Assembly (NCBI GenBank): GCA_019635485.1
Contig: JAHBZL010000006.1
Coordinates: 1 to 64,000, forward strand
Origin: Piscinibacter sp.
GTDB taxonomy: Bacteria > Pseudomonadota > Gammaproteobacteria > Burkholderiales > Burkholderiaceae_C
DNA: 64,000 bases
Direction: 5' to 3'
The position numbers were made by a program, and so were the translations under genes. Of the stretch, positions 34,684-43,889 are shown piece after piece. The stretch's first letter is position 1; each line of letters starts with the position of its first letter. The notes beneath the pieces were generated by a model that worked only from the letters and a program-made list of their open reading frames with translations, did not search any database and was not told the origin of the DNA.

Positions 34684-35193
34684 CTAGAGCAGCCCGCGCT
34701 CGGCGAAGGACACCACGTCGCCACCGCCCACCACGAGGTGGTCCAGCACGCGCACGTCGACCAGCGCCAGCGCGGTCTTCAGGGTCTGCGTCAGGTACTC
34801 GTCGGCCCGGCTCGGCTCCGGCGCGCCCGACGGATGGTTGTGCGCCAGGATCACCGCCGCCGCGTTCTGCGCCAGCGCCTCCTTGACCACCTCGCGCGGG
34901 TACACCGAGGTCTGCGTCACCGTGCCGCGGAACATCTGCTTGAGCACGATGATCCGGTGCTGCGCATCGAGGAACAGCACGCAGAACACCTCGTGCTCCA
35001 GCGCCCCGATCTCCAGCCGCAGATGATCCTTCACGGCCTGGGGTGACGACATGGTGGCACCGCGACGCACGCGCCGAGACAACACGCGCCGCGCCTGCGA
35101 CAGCACCTCCTCGGCATGTGCAGGACGGTACTGGCCATCGACATCGCGCACCAGCAGGGCATCGGCGTCAACGGCGGAAGAGTTGGAAGACAT
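34684..35193 (-). CDS. RadC-like JAB domain protein of mobile elements
   Basis: A 169-residue protein equal to the C-terminal JAMM domain of RadC (DUF2466): [33 protein letters not shown], then H118-N-H120-PSG and D131 in SRADEYL, the metal-binding set. Short RadC homologues like this are frequent on integrative elements and plasmids. Despite the name, a role in DNA repair is doubtful. GGAG precedes ATG 35193 by seven bases. It is convergent with the SPARTA operon. Confidence 0.82.
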   Translation of the reverse strand: MSSNSSAVDADALLVRDVDGQYRPAHAEEVLSQARRVLSRRVRRGATMSSPQAVKDHLRLEIGALEHEVFCVLFLDAQHRIIVLKQMFRGTVTQTSVYPREVVKEALAQNAAAVILAHNHPSGAPEPSRADEYLTQTLKTALALVDVRVLDHLVVGGGDVVSFAERGLL

Positions 35194-35443
35194 GGCGGGA
35201 CTCCGGTCGGTGTCGGGCGGGATTGCCCGAGACCGGAGCACCACGGCGCAGCGCAGCCGTCAGGGTTCGAAGACGGCCGCAGGCCGCAAGCGCCCGCCAC
35301 CGCGGGCGCGCAGACCTTGACGGCGAGAACGGCGTGGTAGCGTGGGTCGACACGGCAAGCCCACCCACGCTCCCCCCATCAACGGTCTCGTCCCACCTGG
35401 CCCTTCCACGGCCCGCGGGCCGGCCCGTCAGGGCAGTGGATGC

Positions 35444-36664
35444 CTACCGCGCCCGTCCGGCGAGCTCCCTCGCCTTCACCTTGGCGGCACGGTGTGACGG
35501 CCGATCCAGCTCTGGAAGCTCGAGCGCCTCGTCGCCAGCGGCATACAGTGGCCCGCCGAAGTCGCTGTCGTAGAACTGGCCATCGCGCTCGCCACCGTCG
35601 TGGTACGCCGCCATCGTCGAGCGCGCCAGGTCGGCGCCACGCTCAAGTGCCAGGTACTGCCACGTCCAGGCGCGAAGGGCATCTCCGGCGTCGATCGCCC
35701 GCTCGGCAGCAGTGCGCAGCCAGTGACCGTCCGCCCAGGCGGCGACCTGGTCTTCCGCCCAGGCGTCCCCGTTGGCAGCCAAGGTCTCGAGCGCGCTTCG
35801 CGATCCCTCCTGTGCCGCCGTGCGAAGCCATCGCTCGCGCGACTCCTCGCTGGGCGCCACGCGAGCCATCTCCAGCGCATCGACCTCCCCGGTCATCCGG
35901 TCGGCCATCGCAATGAACTCCGGGTCTTCGAATGCCTTGCCGTACTCCAGCGCCGCCGCCCGGACGCCGCCCAGCGCGGCGGCCTTCAGGTGCGCCTCGT
36001 ACTTCCGGTACTGGGGCTCGAGGCGCAGGTAGTCCTCGACCCAGCCCCGCTCGATGGTGGTCAGCACCCGCCCCTTCAGCGATTCCTCGTACAGGTAGGG
36101 GTTCGGGCGACCGCAGCGGAGCAGCGATGCCAGCAGGTGGTGCGCCTGCGGACTCGGCGCCGCTGCCGCCTGTTCGAGGCTGCTCAGCAGCAGCGGTGAG
36201 GCGAGTAAGTGACTGCGGGCCGGGCCCGACGCGACCGATGCTCCGGCAGGGAGCTCGGCATCCGGCTCGTCGTCCCAGTCTTCGCTGTCGTCCTCGTCGT
36301 CGGCGTCCACGTCCCCGGAGTCGTCGATCGACGGCGCCGGCAGCAGCGCGGCTCTCAGGTCCGCCCACGGCACGGCCGCTAGCCCGTGCTCCGCGACGAA
36401 GGCCAGGACGGTGGTCGCGAGGGCCGTCGCGGCGGGCTGCGGATAGCCCAGTTGCACGGCGCGTCCGACCATCCCCGGCAAGCCTCCGGTGGGCGCCGAT
36501 CCGACGCCGGCATCGGCGAGCACGGATTCGCTCAGGAACGCGGCCCAGGAGCCGTGGCCGAACGTCGCGGCCAGCAGTTCATGCACGTGGCTGCGCCTCA
36601 CGGGGCAGCCGGCGCGGGTCTGGAGGGTTTGCTGCGCGAGGTGCGCGAGTTCTTTCAAGGTCAT
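35444..36664 (-). CDS. Uncharacterised protein with Sel1/TPR-like helical repeats
   Basis: A 406-residue cytoplasmic protein without signal or membrane segments. The N-terminal 50 residues (MTLKELAHLAQQTLQTRAGC, then HELLAATFGHGSWAAFL) resemble a small helical module found at the start of several element-encoded proteins. Residues about 110-140 are strongly acidic (DVDADDEDDSEDWDD). From about 160 on, Ala-rich helix pairs (WLRTAAQEGSRSALETLAAN; WLRTAAERAIDAGDALRAWT) look like degenerate Sel1 repeats, which mediate protein contacts. I cannot name a function. It is divergent from the AbiE pair. Confidence 0.6.
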   Translation of the reverse strand: MTLKELAHLAQQTLQTRAGCPVRRSHVHELLAATFGHGSWAAFLSESVLADAGVGSAPTGGLPGMVGRAVQLGYPQPAATALATTVLAFVAEHGLAAVPWADLRAALLPAPSIDDSGDVDADDEDDSEDWDDEPDAELPAGASVASGPARSHLLASPLLLSSLEQAAAAPSPQAHHLLASLLRCGRPNPYLYEESLKGRVLTTIERGWVEDYLRLEPQYRKYEAHLKAAALGGVRAAALEYGKAFEDPEFIAMADRMTGEVDALEMARVAPSEESRERWLRTAAQEGSRSALETLAANGDAWAEDQVAAWADGHWLRTAAERAIDAGDALRAWTWQYLALERGADLARSTMAAYHDGGERDGQFYDSDFGGPLYAAGDEALELPELDRPSHRAAKVKARELAGRAR

Positions 36665-36868
36665 GCGTCTTCCTTCGGTCCACCTCGCCGGATCGGGTCA
36701 TGCGCACGCGTTTAAGTCCCCGACGACGAGGCCTTGAAGGGAGATCGATGACGATGAAGGGTGTGCCTGTTTCTACTCGCGTGCAAGTACGGCGGGCGCC
36801 TCGGCACGGATTCTATGCATCCGGCCGCGGCGCTCCAACTGCCCTCCTCGCAGGAACCAGCCTCACCC

Positions 36869-36903
36869 TTGAAAGCCGTCAGAAAACGCGTCATACTTCT
36901 GAC
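36869..36903 (+). promoter_or_regulatory. Promoter and overlapping inverted repeat for abiEi-abiEii
   Basis: TTGAAA (36869-36874) and CATACT (36892-36897) are spaced by 17 bp. The inverted repeat GTCAGAA (36878-36884) / TTCTGAC (36897-36903) brackets the spacer and -10. AbiEi antitoxins in other systems bind inverted repeats in their own promoter, so this is a likely autorepression site. Confidence 0.5.
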
Positions 36904-36918
36904 AACCAAGGATCCGCC

Positions 36919-37515
36919 GTGTCCAACCTCGCCCACCAAGTCCTCGCGCACGCCGCCTCGCTGCCGGAAGGCGCCAGCCTGTCCGCCAAGGCGCTGCTGC
37001 ACCTGGGCAGCCGGGCGGCCGTGGACCAGGTCCTGTCGCGCCTCACCCGCAGCGGTGAGCTGCTGCGCGCCGGCCGGGGGGTCTACGTCCTGCCCGTCAA
37101 GGGCAAGTTCGGGGCACGCGCGCCCGAAGTGGCCAAGGTGGTTCAGGAATGGGCCAGCCAGCGAGGCGAGATCGTCGTCGGCAACGGCGCGGCGGCCGCC
37201 AACGCGCTGGGACTGACCACCCAGGTGCCGGTGCGGCAGGTGTTCCTGACCTCGGGGTGCAGCCGCAAGCTCAGGCTCGGCTCGCAGACGGTCGAACTGC
37301 AGCATGCCCCGCCCTGGCAGCTGCTCTACCCCGGGCAGGCCGCGGGCGAAGCGATCCGGTCGCTGGCCTGGGTAGGCCCCTCTGGGTCGGCAGAGGCACT
37401 GGGCAAGCTGAGGCGCAGGCTGCCGGCGTCGGAGCTTCAGGCCGTCGCCAACGCACGCGCGCGCCTGCCCACCTGGCTGGCGAGCCAGGTCAGCGCGCTG
37501 GTGACCCGTGCCTGA
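36919..37515 (+). CDS. AbiEi-type antitoxin (DUF6088-like)
   Basis: A 198-residue protein. The N-terminal winged helix (about residues 15-65: SLSAKALLHLGSRAAVDQVL, then SRLTRSGELLRAGRGVYVLP) is the AbiEi DNA-binding part, and the rest matches the DUF6088 pattern (VVGNGAAAANALGLTTQVPV; RQVFLTSGCSRKLRLGSQTV). In type IV AbiE systems this protein represses transcription and counteracts the nucleotidyltransferase toxin without tight binding to it. The start is GTG 36919 with AAGGA seven bases upstream; longer upstream frames lack coding character. It overlaps the toxin gene by 8 bp. Confidence 0.82.
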   Translation: MSNLAHQVLAHAASLPEGASLSAKALLHLGSRAAVDQVLSRLTRSGELLRAGRGVYVLPVKGKFGARAPEVAKVVQEWASQRGEIVVGNGAAAANALGLTTQVPVRQVFLTSGCSRKLRLGSQTVELQHAPPWQLLYPGQAAGEAIRSLAWVGPSGSAEALGKLRRRLPASELQAVANARARLPTWLASQVSALVTRA

Positions 37516-38530
37516 CTTCTTCGGCCTGTCGCCCGACGACCAGCGCGAAGCGCTGCTCGTCGCGGCCGAGCGATCAGGCCGTCCGTTGCACCTCCTCGAG
37601 AAGGACGTCTGGGTCGTGTGGGCACTGGAGCACCTCTTCGCAGGCCCGCACGCGAAGCATCTGGTCTTCAAGGGCGGGACCCCCCTGTCCAAGGCCTACG
37701 GCGTCATCCGCCGCTTCTCCGAGGACGTGGACCTCACCTACGACATCCGAGCCATCGCGCCCGACCTGGTCGGGAAGTCCGAGTCGCCCTGGCCCACGAC
37801 CCGCAGCCAGGAGAAGAAGTGGAGCAAGGCGATCCGGCAGCGCCTGGCGGAACTCGTCGCAGGCGAACTGCTCCCCGAGGTCGCCAAGGCGCTCCAGGCG
37901 CAGGGCCTGCCGGCAACCGTCCATGCAGAAGGCGAACAGATCCTCATCGACTACGACGCACTGGGCCAGGGCACCGGCTACGTCCGCCCCTCCGTCCTTC
38001 TCGAGTTCGGCGCACGATCCACGGGCGAGCCCAACGAGCCGAAGCCGGTCGTGTGCGATGCTGCGGCGCACCTGCAGGATCTGAGCTTGCCAACGGCGAC
38101 ACCGCAGGTCATGCGCGCCGAGCGCACGTTCTGGGAGAAGGCCACGGCCATCCACGTCTTCTGCGCGCAGGGCACCTTCCGCGGCGGCGCCCGCTTCGCG
38201 CGCCACTGGCACGACGTGACCCGGCTGCATGCTGCAGGCTTCGTCGACAGCGCAGCCGCGGACCGAGAACTGGCACAGGCCGTCGCTGCCCACAAGAGCG
38301 TCTTCTTCGCCGAATCGGCACCCGATGGCACGACGATCGACTACGGGGCTGCTGTCAAGGGCGCACTGGTTCTCGTACCGAAAGGCGACGCACGCACGGC
38401 GCTGGCCGATGACTACCAACGCATGGTCGAGGATGGCCTGCTGATGGACGATGCCGAGGCCTTCGACAGCATGCTCGAACGCTGCCAGGCACTCGCAGAC
38501 AAAGTGAATGCAATGGTCTGCGGGCCATAG
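37508..38530 (+). CDS. AbiEii-type nucleotidyltransferase toxin
   Basis: A 340-residue protein with the AbiEii/DUF1814 nucleotidyltransferase core: FKGGTPLSKAYGVIRRFSED, that is K55-G56-G57-T58 and S71-E72-D73-V74-D75, which bind nucleotide and metal. RTFWEKATAIHVF is the conserved helix downstream. Related toxins add nucleotides to tRNA or otherwise use NTPs to stop growth, aborting phage infection. The start is GTG 37508 inside the end of the antitoxin gene. All motifs are intact, so the pair is probably functional. Confidence 0.85.
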   Translation: MPDFFGLSPDDQREALLVAAERSGRPLHLLEKDVWVVWALEHLFAGPHAKHLVFKGGTPLSKAYGVIRRFSEDVDLTYDIRAIAPDLVGKSESPWPTTRSQEKKWSKAIRQRLAELVAGELLPEVAKALQAQGLPATVHAEGEQILIDYDALGQGTGYVRPSVLLEFGARSTGEPNEPKPVVCDAAAHLQDLSLPTATPQVMRAERTFWEKATAIHVFCAQGTFRGGARFARHWHDVTRLHAAGFVDSAAADRELAQAVAAHKSVFFAESAPDGTTIDYGAAVKGALVLVPKGDARTALADDYQRMVEDGLLMDDAEAFDSMLERCQALADKVNAMVCGP

Positions 38531-38699
38531 TGCGACCGACTAGGACAGAGCGGTAAGACTCCTGACCCGTTGACGAGTGAACGACTCTGTTCGACCCTCT
38601 AGCGACATCCCCAGTCGCGATCTTGTCGCCGCGGAGCAGCCAGTGAGCCTTGGCATCGCATCCGCGGGGCACGGCCGTTGAAACGCGTGCTCGGCAACT

Positions 38700-38818
38700 A
38701 CATGCAGATCTGCCTTGGCACCCCTGCCGACGGGGTAGGGGTGAGTCCACAGACGCAGGAAGCTGGTGGTGCTCAACTCGTTGACGAGTCCCTCGGAGCG
38801 TGTGAGTGCGATGGCCAT
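38700..38818 (-). pseudogene. N-terminal remnant of an uncharacterised protein
   Basis: The frame from 38818 begins MAIALTRSEGLVNELSTTSF and continues LRLWTHPYPVGRGAKADLHV. This resembles the start of hypothetical proteins whose pattern is SFLSLWSYPNPxGKxGKELCDLLVV. The resemblance ends after about 40 residues, so only a stub seems left at the island edge. The rest of the gap 38531-38833 shows no gene. Confidence 0.35.
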
Positions 38819-38833
38819 GTGCTTCGGGGCCGC

Positions 38834-41410
38834 TCAACCTCGTGCCCGGCCGTTGCGAGGTGCGGCATTCACAGCTTGCTCGCCTGCCGCTCTTGAGAAT
38901 GCTTCATCCTCATCCCACGCCGCACCTTCTGCAAGAAGCGCCTGGAGGGAATCGGACGGCAACTCCGCCCCGGACGATTCGATCACCCGTTCGCACCCTT
39001 GCTGTTCATACGGCCACATCGAGCGGCCCGTCCGTTGGTAGGTGTGCTGAGCGCACCCAGCAAGCTGCACAGCCAAGCGATGTTCGCCCCGGGCGAGCGC
39101 GAGCACAGGCAGGTACGGTAGTAGCGAAAAAGCCGTGCCGACTGCCCGCACCAGCACTTCGCGCCCTGCGTGCAATTCAGCGGCGGCTTCATCGAGCCGA
39201 CCCAGTTCCATAAGCGCCGGCGCCAGGGTCGAGTAGACGTGCGCGGCCGCTGACCCACGGCCGAGTTCCACCGCGCGCGTGATGGCCGCTCGGCACAATT
39301 CGATCGCCGCGTCGAGGTTGCCAAGCGCGCGCTCGGTGTCGGCCAGGTTGGACAGCGCCGCCACCTCGATCGCGCCGCCGGCCTCCCGCGCGAGGGCGAC
39401 ACAGCGCAGTCCCTCTTCGCGCGCCTTGGGCAGTTGATTGCCGAGGTGGTACCAGAGCTCGAGCGCCGCCGCGCGCCGCAGCCGCAGCCGGGGTGACCAG
39501 GATCGAACCTCGATTCGCTCCGCCTCGTCCAGGCTGCGTCCCGCCTGCTCGTGAGTGACCTCGCCGTGGGCCTGTCCCAGCAGGCACAGCGTCCGATACA
39601 GACCCACTTCGTCGTCGCAAGCGCGAAACCCCGCGGCTGCCTGTTCCGCCCATGCGGCCCACTCGCCGACGGGGCTCATGGTGACCCGGCCAAGCCCGGC
39701 AGCCGTCAGCAGGCAGCGCGCCCGCAGCGCTGTCGGCAGTGTGTCGTCGATCCAGGGCAGCAACTTCTGAAGCCACTGCCGGCCTTCGCGCCAAAGGTCG
39801 GTCTCGTTCCACAGCCAGTCGGTCGCTGCGAACAGCGCGACGGCCAGCTCGCGATCGCCGGCTTCGTCGATGGCCCAACCCAGCGCTGCACGCAGGTTGT
39901 CCAGTTCCGGCTCCAGCGCACTCATGACAACGTCGAAGCGCGGCGCATGGGCAATCGCACGATCCGACTCTTCCAGCACCTCGCGCAGCGCTTGCGCGTG
40001 CGCACGCCGCAGCGCCTCGATCTCGTCGGCCTCCGCCAGCCGATCCAGCGCAAAGGCGCGCACGGTCTCGAGCAGGTGGTAGCGCGGCGTGCGTGCGCCC
40101 TGCGCGACGACCAGCGACTTGTCCACCAGCGCGCCGAGCTGCTCGACCACCTGCCATGCGTCGGCTCGCTCGTCGGCGGCCACGCGCTGCGCCAGGGCCA
40201 GCGAGAACCCGCCGACGAACACACCGAGCCGGCGGAACACAGCCCGTTCCGCATCGGACAGCAACTCGTAGCTCCACTCGAACGCGGCCTGCAAAGCGCG
40301 ATGACGCGGTGGCGCCATGCGCGAGCCGACCGTCAGGAGGCGGAAACGCTCGTCCAGGCGTGCGCGGATGCCATCGAGGCCGAGCAGCGGCAAGCGTGCA
40401 GCGGCCAGCTCGATCGCCAGCGGCAAGCCATCCAGGCTGCGACAGATGTCGCCGACGACAGCCAGGTTCTCCGCCGTCAGCGTGAACCCGCACACCACTG
40501 CCCGAGCTCGCGCGGCAAAGAGCTGCAACGCGCCCGACCGGTTCGCGTATTCGACATCGGCATCGGCCACCGGCAGCGCGGAGAGCCGATAGACCTGTTC
40601 GCCCGCGATGCGCAGGCTCTCCTGCGACGTCGCAAGCACGCGCAGCCCAGGTGCTCGATGCAGCAACGCCTGTACCAGCGCGGCGGCTGCCTGCGAAAGA
40701 TGCTCGCAGTTGTCGAGCACCAGCAGCAGGGACTGGGCACGCAAGGCGGCGCCGACCGTGTCGGCCACGGGCGCAGCGTCGTCCGTACCGATGCCGAGCA
40801 CACGGCAGACCAGCGGCACGACCTGCTCCGGCTCGCGCAGCGCCGAAAGGCCCACCCACCACACCCCGTCGGCAAATGTCGAGAGCAGCCGGTGCGCCAC
40901 GGCCTGCGCGAGCGCTGTCTTGCCGACGCCCGATGGCCCGGCCAGGGTGACGACGGCGTTCGAGCCCAGCAGTTCCGCCACGGCAAGGCCGTCTTGCTCG
41001 CGCCCGAACAGCAGCGGCGGGGTCGCCGGCAGGTTGGTTCGTGCGGCCCGAGCGTCAGGCAACACGCCCTCGGGATGAGGTGATCGCTCCTCCGCGGAGG
41101 TGCCCTCGACTGGCGCCACGAACTGGTAGCCGCGTCCAGGGACCGTGACGATCGCGTCGGGACCGAGCAGCTTGCGCAGTGCGGAGACGTGCACCTGCAG
41201 GTTGTTTTCCTCGACGACAAGGCCGGCCCAGACGATCTCGAGGAGCTCCTCCTTCGAAACGACGCGGTCGCGCCGTTCAACCAGTGTCACGAGCACGTCC
41301 ACCGCACGCGCGCGCAGCTTCGCCGGCCGGCCATCGGCCAGGAGGACGCGGCGTGCCACGTCCAGCCGAAAGCGGCCGAAGTGCAGCGGAAGGTCGGGTT
41401 CGGGGGTCAT
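38834..41410 (-). CDS. STAND-type regulator: OmpR-like winged helix, NB-ARC-like ATPase and TPR region
   Basis: An 858-residue protein. Residues about 8-103 are an OmpR/PhoB-type winged helix (LRARAVDVLVTLVERRDRVV, ending TVPGRGYQFVAPV). Residues about 135-420 form a STAND ATPase with Walker A GPSGVGKT (158-165, K164), Walker B LLLVLDNCEH (about 228-237) and LRVLATSQESLRIAGEQVYR. The remaining helical repeats resemble TPRs that usually sense a ligand or protein. Such proteins are transcription regulators that switch by nucleotide exchange. The ATG at 41410 starts right before the winged helix. It is divergent from the acetyltransferase gene at 41550, a plausible target; the trigger is unknown. 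Confidence 0.85.
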   Translation of the reverse strand: MTPEPDLPLHFGRFRLDVARRVLLADGRPAKLRARAVDVLVTLVERRDRVVSKEELLEIVWAGLVVEENNLQVHVSALRKLLGPDAIVTVPGRGYQFVAPVEGTSAEERSPHPEGVLPDARAARTNLPATPPLLFGREQDGLAVAELLGSNAVVTLAGPSGVGKTALAQAVAHRLLSTFADGVWWVGLSALREPEQVVPLVCRVLGIGTDDAAPVADTVGAALRAQSLLLVLDNCEHLSQAAAALVQALLHRAPGLRVLATSQESLRIAGEQVYRLSALPVADADVEYANRSGALQLFAARARAVVCGFTLTAENLAVVGDICRSLDGLPLAIELAAARLPLLGLDGIRARLDERFRLLTVGSRMAPPRHRALQAAFEWSYELLSDAERAVFRRLGVFVGGFSLALAQRVAADERADAWQVVEQLGALVDKSLVVAQGARTPRYHLLETVRAFALDRLAEADEIEALRRAHAQALREVLEESDRAIAHAPRFDVVMSALEPELDNLRAALGWAIDEAGDRELAVALFAATDWLWNETDLWREGRQWLQKLLPWIDDTLPTALRARCLLTAAGLGRVTMSPVGEWAAWAEQAAAGFRACDDEVGLYRTLCLLGQAHGEVTHEQAGRSLDEAERIEVRSWSPRLRLRRAAALELWYHLGNQLPKAREEGLRCVALAREAGGAIEVAALSNLADTERALGNLDAAIELCRAAITRAVELGRGSAAAHVYSTLAPALMELGRLDEAAAELHAGREVLVRAVGTAFSLLPYLPVLALARGEHRLAVQLAGCAQHTYQRTGRSMWPYEQQGCERVIESSGAELPSDSLQALLAEGAAWDEDEAFSRAAGEQAVNAAPRNGRARG

Positions 41411-41549
41411 GCGCTCGGAGACTCGAAGACCAAAAGGATACGGCGCCGCGGCTGCGATTTCAGGAGTTGCCCAAAGACCTGAACAGCACTCCCGCCGACG
41501 ATGCGTGTCTCGCTCAATACGGCATCTCCCCAACTCCGACTCCAGACCC

Positions 41550-42179
41550 ATGGACACCCTGATCCCGACCGACCGCATATCGATGGCGGCCCCCGCACCC
41601 TCCCACGAACCCGGCAGCGCGACCCTGCAAGCCCGTCTGCGCGAAGCGACCGAAGACGACCGGCCGGAGTTGCTGGCCCTGCACCGGGCAGCCCTGGTCA
41701 GTCTCTCGCTGGGTCACTACACCGAAGCCCAAATCCAGTCGCTGCTGCGGCATGTGCCGACGCTCGACGCCTCGCTGCTCGCGGACCGGTCCTACCTGGT
41801 CGCCGAACTCGATGGCCGGATCGTGGCCTGCGGTGGATGGAGCGCGCGCATTCCGGGTTACCTGCCCGTCTTCGGGCAGGGCTGTGCAAGCCCCGACAAG
41901 GCTCGCGCGCCGCTGATCCGCGCCATGTACACGCATCCGGCCTATGCGCGACGCGGGCTGGGCCGGCAGATCCTTGCCGCAGCCGAGCGCGCGGCGCTGT
42001 CGCACTGCTCGCAGGCGCTCGAACTCGATGCACTGCTCGCCGGTGTGCCGCTTTACCTGTCGGCCGGGTACCAGCCGCTCGGCCGGTCGAGCTGGCGGCT
42101 GCCCAACGGCGAGGAGATCGCCATCGTGCGCATGCGCCAGCGTCGCTCGCAGCCGAAGTCCGGCATGCGGATCGTCTAG
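41550..42179 (+). CDS. GNAT-family N-acetyltransferase
   Basis: A 209-residue protein with a GNAT fold: SYLVAELDGRIVACGGWSAR (strands 2-4), AMYTHPAYARRGLGRQILAA (acetyl-CoA loop, R/Q-x-x-G-x-G/A), and LYLSAGYQPLG near the end. The substrate is not predictable. The ATG at 41550 is the first start after the divergent promoter region shared with the STAND regulator. No clear Shine-Dalgarno sequence is visible. Confidence 0.8.
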   Translation: MDTLIPTDRISMAAPAPSHEPGSATLQARLREATEDDRPELLALHRAALVSLSLGHYTEAQIQSLLRHVPTLDASLLADRSYLVAELDGRIVACGGWSARIPGYLPVFGQGCASPDKARAPLIRAMYTHPAYARRGLGRQILAAAERAALSHCSQALELDALLAGVPLYLSAGYQPLGRSSWRLPNGEEIAIVRMRQRRSQPKSGMRIV

Positions 42180-42220
42180 TCGCTCGCCCCCATCACTTCC
42201 AACCCAGCTTGACCATCGAC

Positions 42221-43372
42221 ATGAAACTGACTTCTCCTGCCTTTGCGTTCACACCCATCGCCCTCGCAGCGATCGCCCTCGCGACTCAAACGCCCGCCGC
42301 GCACGCCCAGACCGTCGTGCGCATCGCGCATGTGGCCCCGACCTCCGGCGCGCAGGCCCACTTCGGCAAGGACAACGAGAACGGCGTCCGGCTCGCCATC
42401 GAAGAACTCAATGCCCGAGGCGTCGTCATCGGCGGCAACAAGGTGCGTTTCGAGCTGGTTGCCGAAGACGATGCTGCCGATCCGAAGCAGGCCACCCAGG
42501 TCGCCCAGAAGCTGTGCGACATCCGTGTGGCCGGTGTCGTCGGCCACATGAATTCGGGGACGGCGCTGCCGGCGTCGCGCGTCTACAGCGACTGCGGCAT
42601 CCCGAACATCACCGGATCAGCCACCAACCCGAAGCTCACCCAGGCCGGCTACAAGACCAGCTTCCGCGTGATCGCCAACGACAACGCACTCGGCGCCGGC
42701 GTGGCCGATCATGCGGCCGCGTCGGGCATCAAGACCGTCGCCGTGGTCGACGATCGCACGGCCTATGGCCAGGGCATCGCGGAGGTGTTCAAGCGGACCG
42801 CGCGCGCCCGCGGCCTGCAGATCGTCAGCGAGCAGTTCACGACCGACAAGTCGGTCGACTTCACCTCGATCCTGACCGCGATCAAGGCCAAGGCGCCGCA
42901 GGCGATCTTCTTCGGCGGGGTCGACGCGCAGCTGGGGCCGATGCTGCGGCAGATGGAGCAGCTCGGCATGCGCAGCGTGGCGGTCTACGGCGGCGACGGC
43001 ATCTGCTCGCACAAGCTGCCCGAACTGGCCGCGGGCTCGGCGCTGGTGGATCAGGTCCGGTGCGCGGAAGGCGGGGTCTCGCTCGACCGCATGCCGGCAG
43101 GCAAGGCCTGGAAACAACGCTACGACGCACGTTTCCCCGGCCAGTTCCAGGTCTTCTCGCCGTACACCTACGACGCAACGATGGTCCTGGCGGACGCCAT
43201 GGTGCGCGCGGGTTCGGCAGACCCGTCGGTCTACGTCAGGAAGCTCGCCGACGCGCGCCTGGACGGCGTCACCGCGCGCATCGAGTTCGGGCCCGATGGC
43301 GATCTCAAGAACCCGGCCATGACGCTGTTCCAGTACCGCGGCGGCAAGAAGGCGGCGTTGAGCCTGCACTGA
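42221..43372 (+). CDS. Periplasmic branched-chain amino-acid-type ABC transporter substrate-binding protein
   Basis: A 383-residue LivJ-family protein. A signal peptide is cleaved near AHA/QTVVRIAHV. The two-lobed binding fold shows HVAPTSGAQAHFGKDNENGV, GHMNSGTALPASRVYSDCGI, NPKLTQAGYKTSFRVIANDN and YGQGIAEVFKRTARARGLQI. Ligands of this family include leucine, amides and urea. No permease or ATPase genes are adjacent, so it is an orphan that must work with a transporter encoded elsewhere. The start is ATG 42221. Confidence 0.88.
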   Translation: MKLTSPAFAFTPIALAAIALATQTPAAHAQTVVRIAHVAPTSGAQAHFGKDNENGVRLAIEELNARGVVIGGNKVRFELVAEDDAADPKQATQVAQKLCDIRVAGVVGHMNSGTALPASRVYSDCGIPNITGSATNPKLTQAGYKTSFRVIANDNALGAGVADHAAASGIKTVAVVDDRTAYGQGIAEVFKRTARARGLQIVSEQFTTDKSVDFTSILTAIKAKAPQAIFFGGVDAQLGPMLRQMEQLGMRSVAVYGGDGICSHKLPELAAGSALVDQVRCAEGGVSLDRMPAGKAWKQRYDARFPGQFQVFSPYTYDATMVLADAMVRAGSADPSVYVRKLADARLDGVTARIEFGPDGDLKNPAMTLFQYRGGKKAALSLH

Positions 43373-43376
43373 GTCG

Positions 43377-43889
43377 ATGGGCTCGCAACTGTCCGACCCG
43401 GTCGCACTGGAGGCCGACCTGGCGCGAGCCGACCACGCGCAGGCCACGCTTGCGTTGATGAACGCCTACGCTGCGGACCCGATGGGTGCGGGCTGCCCCC
43501 TGGAGCCCGAGGTGGCTTGCACCCTCGTACCGTGGCTGAGGACTCATCCGACCACGCAGGTCTTCCTGGCCTTCCGCGAGGATGAACCGGTCGGCATCGC
43601 GGCGTGCTTCCTCGGCTTCTCGACGTTTGCCGCACGCCTGCTGCTCAACATCTCCGACTGCTACGTCGTGCCCGCGCTGCGCGGGCAAGGCGTGGGGCGG
43701 CTGCTGATGCAGAAGGTCCAGGCTAAGGCGAGAGAGCTCCGGTGCTGCAAGCTGCCCCTGGAAGTCCAGGAACACAACCATCGCGCCCTTGCCGTCTACG
43801 CGAGAGCGGGCTTCACCCGGTCCGTCCATGTCGAGGCGGCCGGTGAAGCCCTGTACCTGGTCAAGCCGCTTCGCGAGGCCCCGCGGTGA
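43377..43889 (+). CDS. GNAT-family N-acetyltransferase
   Basis: A 170-residue protein with the full GNAT pattern: QVFLAFREDEPVGIAACFLG, CYVVPALRGQGVGRLLMQKV (acetyl-CoA binding, RGQGVG) and EVQEHNHRALAVYARAGFTR at the C-terminus. It starts 5 bp after the binding-protein stop and overlaps the next gene, so it is probably cotranscribed. The substrate is unknown. Confidence 0.85.
   Translation: MGSQLSDPVALEADLARADHAQATLALMNAYAADPMGAGCPLEPEVACTLVPWLRTHPTTQVFLAFREDEPVGIAACFLGFSTFAARLLLNISDCYVVPALRGQGVGRLLMQKVQAKARELRCCKLPLEVQEHNHRALAVYARAGFTRSVHVEAAGEALYLVKPLREAPR

Noticed and set aside
35932-36918. A longer AbiEi protein starting far upstream
   Set aside because: The upstream part is antisense to the 35444-36664 gene and Arg/Pro-rich. 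GTG 36919 has a good ribosome site and fits the domain start.
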